Assembly (NCBI GenBank): GCA_023078555.1
Contig: CM041201.1
Location: forward strand, 8,687,172 to 8,751,171
Length of the DNA stretch: 64,000 nt
Source: Ulva prolifera
Lineage: Eukaryota > Chlorophyta > Ulvophyceae > Ulvales > Ulvaceae
Direction: 5' to 3'
Each line of letters opens with the position of its first letter. Position 1 is the stretch's first letter. The translations under genes and the position numbers were made by a program. Of this stretch, positions 57,807 through 64,000 are shown one piece after another. The notes under the pieces are model-generated. The model worked only from the letters and a program-made list of their open reading frames with translations. It was not told the DNA's origin and did not search any database.

Positions 57807-60800
57807 ATGCGGAAATCTCTCTCTGTTGCGGCAGCCGCGACTTGTGCGGTCGCAGCACTGTACGCTGATGGCCTAGCAGGATCATTCGCAGCAGATTACT
57901 CTCGCATATTTCAGGTGTGCAATTAGTGCTCCTCGAGATGCAATGCTGCCGTCGTGGTGGGTGGCTCTGGCGTTTAGGAGGCGACATTTGAACAGTCGTG
58001 ATTGAAGCTATCATGTTTGACATGCAGTGGGCGGGCATAACAGTGGTCCTGATCGCCAATCCGCTTCTTGGTGGGCTTGCGAAGACCAGCCTTGACAGGC
58101 ATGCCCCGATCTAGCGCATGATGATGCACGTTTTCAACATGAAGAGTGCGATACACAAACGGAATTTGTCAGCACCATTGGCTCAGAACACATTGGTCCG
58201 CTTTATTGTCACTTATGCATGTTTGTTCAGGTGCCTGGGCTCGTTCATGGGTGCAGTTGTTGCTATGATCGGGGCTTACATCTCAATGCACGGCGCGTTC
58301 TACGTCCCATTCACGGCAATTTCTATTTACGGATTCCATGTTGGAGGGCAGATCATGGATGCAGAATATTCCGCCAAAATCGCGATGCTTTCATTTATTC
58401 TAGGTTTGTGTCCTGGAAACACAGATGCCATGGATGTGCAAGAAAGAATATGATCGACGCTGTGGCTTGCCATCTGCATGGTTATCTTCTGCTGTCATCA
58501 GCCGCTTTGACTGCTCTCCTGCAACCAACACATGACGTGCACGCAGTGGCTGGATCATGCCTCAGTGGAAGTGGAGCCTACTGGCGCATTGCCCTGATCC
58601 GCCTGGCCGGAATCGTCCTTGGCGTGATACTTGCCCAGGTTGCGAGCATCATAATTTACAGCGAGACACACACGGACGCTGCCATCGCCCGGCTACAGAA
58701 GTCCCTGCACAGCACTGCGGAGTTGGGTGAGGCTGCATGGCTTGCGTGGCACCTCACAGACAAGCCTCATGTGCCTGCATTCTTGACAGCGCCGGCAGAG
58801 GAATTGAAGGCTGCACTAGACCAGGCCGCACGGGCTCAGCCCGTTTCTCCACCGAGACTGCATACAGGGGGTTCGAAACCCATGCCATCATGGCATGGTG
58901 AAGGAACAGCTGCAGGGGCGGTGGGCGCAGCGTCCCCTGTTGGGTCTACCACGCCCAAGGTTAATTCGATTGCTGAAATACCAACTAAGGAGCCGTCACT
59001 GCTGGTGCCAGAGATGTCACCGCAAGCAATGCTCAGACTAGACCATGGGCCAGAGGGCGGGGAGGCGATACTAGGAGTCTTGCAGGTATGATCTCATGTC
59101 AGGCAATCTGCATGGCGAATGGCTCTGGTGGCACACATGACATGGATCGATCGTACATCGTATGAATCTTTCAGCGTTTCACTGGACGTCAAGTTGGGCC
59201 TGGGAGAGGTGCATCGAACATATCACCTGTCTCGTAAAGTGCACATTCTTAGTGAGATCAATTTAAGATATTACCGTGTCTGCGGCCCGAGAGTCTAACG
59301 CGGCATCTGCGCAGTCAAGTGAAACACAAGTACAGTTAGGGCAGGGATCCTGTCGCAACAGTTTCGTGTATGGTGCTGCTGGACCAGAGTTCATAGTGCA
59401 GGGAGAGGATCGAATGGTGCTCCCGGTGACCCCAAACCTTCTCTCTCAGGTTGCCAAACGGGCACGCCTGCCGGCCGTGGCAACCCCCATGTCCTCTCGG
59501 CGGGAGAGCTGCCCCGAGGCGATGCCTTGTGATCCCTCAAAAAACAACCACATATACCAAACCACCAGCGCACCGAACCTGGTGTGCGCTCCGCTCCCAG
59601 CTCAAGCAGAAGAATCTCTCGAAGAAGGCAATCCAGGCAGCCGCACAGATGCCCGTACGCAGCCCCAAGTGCTTCACCACCGCGGCTTCGGCTCGATGCA
59701 GGACCTGAGGCACCTGTCGCGCTCAACGTCTGTCGATTCCCCGGCGTCCATGGTGCAGCCCCATGGCTTGTCACGGCCCAGTCCCCTGGCTCCGGCTGTC
59801 CCCCTGCTCACTTCCGGCACTCCCCCTTGTCACACAGCCAACCCATTGTCCACAGCTGAGCCATCAGCCGAGCCTGAAGTTACAGAGTCTCCAGAGCATT
59901 CTTCTGGAGAAGCAAATACACCAGGGCATGAGGCGCAAGCTGGCCCGGAGGCTGTCTCGGGCAGCGCTGTGCACGTCCAACTGTCGGATAGGGGTATGCT
60001 TACGCACTCAGATGCAGCACGGGACGGTGGCAATGAGTCAGCACGAGCGCTGAATCAACTAGCAGCTGTTGAGCTGACGGACGCGGTGTCTCCAAAGCTA
60101 TCATCTATGGAGGCGGCCGCAGCGGTGTCCGGGGCAAGTGTGGCGCCCGTGGACATTGATGCACCGGCAGCCCCGGCTTGGCCGTCGCATCCACCACCGG
60201 CGCCTGTGCCGCCACCCAAGGTACGCAGCGCATCTCCGCTGGATGCCAATGCGCACCTCCGATGTGGCACATGTGGCATGCATGTTGACTGGTGCAGCTA
60301 GAGGCATATTCTAAGGGAACAGTGTAGGCCTCGTGCATTCACACTGTTGAACTAACTCCCTGTGAATTGGTGTGCACCTGATGTGCTCTTCAGCCACTCT
60401 GCTGTCCTGTCTGCAAAGATGTGGGCGTGCCGGTGGTGCCTTGAAGTGAGCTGTGCCAATGTAGACATCCTGAAGCCCTGCAATGCCTGGGTCCAATGTG
60501 CAGGTCGCTTCGGTCGCTGCATGGCTTGATTCCATGCCTGCATGGCCGCAGATCTCGCTTGGCTCGATGCAGGCAGTCTGCCTGCCCCAATCTGGTCCAG
60601 GCAGTGCTGCTGGAGGCGATGCTTCACAGGAGACCCAAGTAGGCTTCCCGCCTCAGCAGGATGTAGGTTCGGCGGACCGGCAGGGGACCATGTATCAGGT
60701 ACTGACGCTTCCTGAACTCTCACTTGGCACAGCTCTGCACAGATGCAAACGTCGTCTCCTGTACTACGGCTGCCCGTCATCTGCTTGTGTTCACGTGGTC

Positions 60801-63723
60801 GGCGCAGGACACATCCTGAGCTTTTGGAGTTGACGTCTGCATGTCTGTGTAGGCATGGCGACGCCTCCTCGGGCAACACAATGACACAGTACAGGCCGCA
60901 CCGAGCGAACAGCCAGCGATTCCTTCTGTTCATCAGCTCACAGATTCGAGCGCCTTCGCCTCCTCGCCCGTCCCGACGGCCACCCCAAACTCAGCCAATC
61001 CATACAGCACCCCACAGCCCTGCTTGGGAACGCCTCCGCCGAACAGAGGCAGCCAGCGCAGCACTCTCCTTGGAAGTCACCGGCTGTCCAGCACAGGCCC
61101 ATCGACCCAGGGCGCATCTCCGCATCGCACCCGGATCACATCAGACACTGCAAAGTCGCATCGCAGCATGGACAGCGTGCCAGCGTCTGAGATCCAGTGG
61201 CTCCTGCAGGCGATGGGGTCAGCCCTGGCACCAGCTGACTTGGGACCTCCAGTCACCCCAGATGGAACACGAGCCCCTGTGAGCACCTTTGCGAGCCCGG
61301 TGACGCCTGTGCGTGGGAACGAGGGCCGTGGGGCGACCGGGGGGAGCAGCACTGGGGGCTCTCGGCTGCAGAATGGGGCCATGCCGGCGCCGTCACACAA
61401 CGGCACTGCAGCTGATGCTGGGCTTGTAGATCGTCAAGACTCCGCAGCGCCTTCCAAGGGACTGCATGTCGCAGTTGAAGACGTACTAGGGTGGGACGAG
61501 GAGCAGCAGGAGGTGTCAGACCGTCGCTGCGAAGAACTGCTGATGACAATTCTTCAAGAATCCGCCAAGGTGGATGCTGATGTGGAGGTGCGCACACTAA
61601 AGCCGTCCGACCTGTGCCTGCGAACGTCGTGAATGTATCTGATGTAAGCAGAAGAGCACTGTTTTGTTGCTTGTTTGGACCGAGGTGGGCACCGGGGGGG
61701 GGGGGGGTCGGGGGATTATCATGCGGCTTAACATGCAGCATGTGACCCTGGAGATCTGCAGATGTCAGCGCCACAACACGACATTGTAAGTGAAATGGCT
61801 AGACTGACATGTGTTGAAGTAAATGCAGTGGGTGTACACCTAGTTTAGCCTGCTGGTCTGCCTTGTTGATGCTCGGTACACTGGTTAGCACGTTCGATGC
61901 GGGACTTTGTGTGATTGCAGATCCATGAATGCATGCAGGGAACGATGGGTGAGGTTCTGGTCCGGTTCTGGAGGTTTCAGATGTTCCTGCCGCGGCCCGT
62001 GTCTTCCGTCCACAGGCTACGACGGAACCACATGCCGAAGGCGGCCATCGAGAACCTTGTGCGCAGCATCCGCGTCACTGCACGCATCCTTTGGGCTCTG
62101 CACATGACACTCCGCCAAGGGTTCACAAGGTGCACCTCCCGCCACCTCGCACTTGCTCGGCTTCGGCACCTGTACCACCGGTTTCAACCAGCCAGCGGTG
62201 CCAGGCCCAATACTCGCCGTGTGCTAGTGGGAGGGTCCTTGTGCTCTGTCTCGATGTGCTTTCTGATTCAAGGTGCAGACACACTTGCATCATCATGGGG
62301 GAACGCTTCATGTCTGCTGCGATGCTGTTTTGGGCTTGTGCGCAATCAAAATACCACACGAGGAACGGCTGGACGGGCTCCCCCGCTCCGGCCTCAAGGC
62401 CAGGCAGAGGCTGTTGCGATCGCGATCACTACATGTGGCATGACCGCCCTGTGTTACCATGCAGGGATATGGTTGTGCTCCTCAAGGGCACCTACCCAGC
62501 GGCCCTGCTGTCAGACCTGCGCCACTTCTCGATTGCGGCGCTGTACGACGTCGTTGGCGCCTTCCCGGAGCGGTTTGTGGCCACGACGCCCCCCAACGTG
62601 CCGCAGGAGAATCTGCGCCGCTTCATCTCGAACGTCGAGGCCTTGGTGACGATCAGCCGCAACAACGTTGCAGCTGGCGCAGAAGACCTGTTCTCGCGGA
62701 CGCCTCTCCCAGTCACGCCCTTGAAAGGTCTTTCGATGCCTTCGCTGCCGTCTCTACAGCCCAGCCCACGTACGCCTCGTCTCTCCCCACTCCGGCTCAC
62801 AATCGGGCGTTTGACACTAACGTCCTCCGCAGTGGCCTGACAATGCGCCAGACAGAGCATCATGGATGACAAAGACTGAGCTCGAGCTGTGTATGTCTGG
62901 TCGGTTGTTCACAGCTGCAGCAAAGGTGTCATGAGCATGTTGCAGAGAGCATTCCCGGCTGTGCAGCTGCATGCAGCTGCTTTATTTGAGAGGCTCTACT
63001 AGACATGGAAGGTCGAGCCAAGTCCGCAAATGCATAGTCTGACACGTGACGCGGTACGAGAGCTCAGTGTGACATATGTGTGCCATGTGTGCAGCCTACG
63101 CTGCGGCGTCGCCCGCTGCTGGCCCTGTCGCTGAGAGTGCCCTCAGCCCCAGCCGGCGCGTGATGAGCCGCTCCGACTCCAATGCATGCGAGCAGCCCAC
63201 CCCCAGCCCTGCGCGGCCCACCCACGCTGCAGCAATACGTGCCTCGAATGACAGCCTTGGCAGCACTGCCAACACTATGCCGCATTCTTTGCGTAACCCG
63301 GCGGGGTCATCTGACAACGGCACGTTTGGCCTGGACGGTGAGGCAGAGGGCGCCGCACACACCGCGGCCGTGCGGAAATGGGCTGCCAGGCTTCCGTTTG
63401 CCGCCATGTTTGGGAGCGTCCATGGCCGGAGCACGCTGGACGGGTCGCTGCACAGGCGTGTGTCTAAGGTGTCGCAGCTGTCATGGGAGCCGGGGCGCCG
63501 GCAGGACAGCGGCGGCCCGCGCTGGACGCGCGCTCTCATGTTTCCATCGACGGTGGAGGGCTTCCTGGCGCGGGTGCGCTGGCAGGCCTTCCAGCAGGAC
63601 GTGACGCAGCTGGCGGAACAGATGATGCGCCTACACCAGACCGCAAAAAACGTGCTACTGCATCTACCGGGGCCGGAGGGGGTGGCAGACCCCACGGTTG
63701 TGCCAGATGCAGACCTCTGGTGA
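57807..63723 (+). CDS. FUSC/ALMT-like membrane protein, 10-exon model, 1244 residues
   Basis: Aromatic-acid-exporter/malate-channel superfamily (FUSC-like) integral membrane protein; substrate unknown. Exons: 57807-57914, 58028-58098, 58231-58403, 58547-59085, 59315-60220, 60504-60698, 60937-61587, 61921-62120, 62465-62727, 63095-63723, all in phase. The second intron uses a GC donor (58099-58100). Six hydrophobic helices lie in the first 170 residues; the second carries the hallmark WAGITVVLIANPLLGGLAKTSLDR, then CLGSFMGAVVAMIGAYIS, FTAISIYGFHVGG and ALIRLAGIVLGVILAQVASIII. After it come ETHTDAAIARLQKSLHSTAE and some 700 residues of Pro/Ser/Ala-rich probable disorder. Helical blocks return (VLVRFWRFQMF, AIENLVRSIRVTARIL, LSDLRHFSIAALYDVV, EGFLARVRWQAFQQDVTQLAEQM), like the helical cytosolic part of ALMTs. 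Start: first ATG after an in-frame TGA. Confidence 0.8.
61698..61711 (+). repeat. Poly-G tract
   Basis: Run of about 14 guanines inside the seventh intron of the FUSC-like gene, length-unstable and possibly G-quadruplex forming. Confidence 0.85.
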
Positions 63724-64000
63724 AGCCTAGGTGAGGTGTGTGCATACATCGAGCAGCTGGCAGGTGGTGCGTGTGTTTTGACTCGGACACCCCTCTGGGT
63801 GGTAGGCGTGATGCCCGTACGTGTGGGTGAGGCATGATGCTCATGAGGTGACAGCCTGTTGCTGGGCTGCAATGGCTAGCTTGGGGCTCTATGCAGAGGT
63901 AGCTTCTAGGTGGTGTGCTGTCAACACCTGGGCGGCAGAGCATGACCGCGCCCAGACGGAGTGTGTGCGACGAAAGCTGGTTGGGACTGTCAGTCGTTTA
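63724..64000. other. 3' flank of the FUSC-like gene
   Basis: No further gene or clear poly(A) signal before the window ends. Confidence 0.4.

Overview
This is nuclear DNA of a eukaryote, most likely a unicellular green alga. The genes have several GT-AG introns of about 60-400 bp, and the best protein matches are to the plant/green-algal forms of each family: a plant-type Twinkle primase-helicase, a Tat-targeted thylakoid-lumen FKBP13, a CAF-1 FAS2 subunit and a plastid-type glucose carrier. TGTAA, the usual green-algal poly(A) signal, lies downstream of several stop codons. Composition and intron style fit a trebouxiophyte, but the species cannot be named from the sequence alone. There are no prokaryotic operons, CRISPR arrays or tRNA/rRNA genes. 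All exon models were built by hand from splice sites and reading-frame continuity.

Layout, left to right. 1-3.3 kb (+): CAF-1 p60/FAS2, with its 5' end outside the window, convergent with a Twinkle-type organellar DNA primase-helicase (3.5-9.1 kb, -). 9.2-9.9 kb (-): a basic Ser/Pro-rich protein. 10.8-11.8 kb (-): ribosomal protein uS15 (RPS13). 12.9-15.0 kb (+): peroxisomal 2,4-dienoyl-CoA reductase ending in SKL. 16.7-19.0 kb (-): DCAF7/LWD1/TTG1-type WD40 protein. 19-22.5 kb: gene-poor, with GC-rich repeat elements. 22.7-23.9 kb (-): lumenal FKBP13. 25.4-26.7 kb (+): retinol-dehydrogenase-like SDR. 28.0-35.0 kb (-): complete 16-exon DNA polymerase alpha catalytic subunit. 36.1-37.6 kb (-): an unrecognised protein. 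38.4-40.8 kb (+): CDK8/CDKE kinase. 41.4-43.6 kb (-): MFS sugar transporter. 44.3-46.8 kb (-): protein kinase with a long disordered tail. 46.8-49.6 kb: no recognised gene. 49.6-53.6 kb (-): Golgi-type membrane sulfotransferase homologue. 53.6-57.7 kb: repeat-rich, including a long-terminal-inverted-repeat element. 57.8-63.7 kb (+): a 1244-residue FUSC/ALMT-like membrane protein.

The genes are mostly unrelated housekeeping functions. Three concern DNA replication or its chromatin aftermath (CAF-1 p60, Twinkle, Pol alpha), but nothing shows they are co-regulated. The most unusual points are: Pol alpha appears to have lost almost all cysteines of both C-terminal zinc modules; the lumenal FKBP13 keeps one redox disulfide and lacks the other; the sulfotransferase lacks the usual Lys and Ser of the PAPS-binding loops; a foldback-type element family with TIRs of about 150 bp has several copies; and the FUSC-like protein has an intron with a GC donor and a very large disordered cytosolic part.
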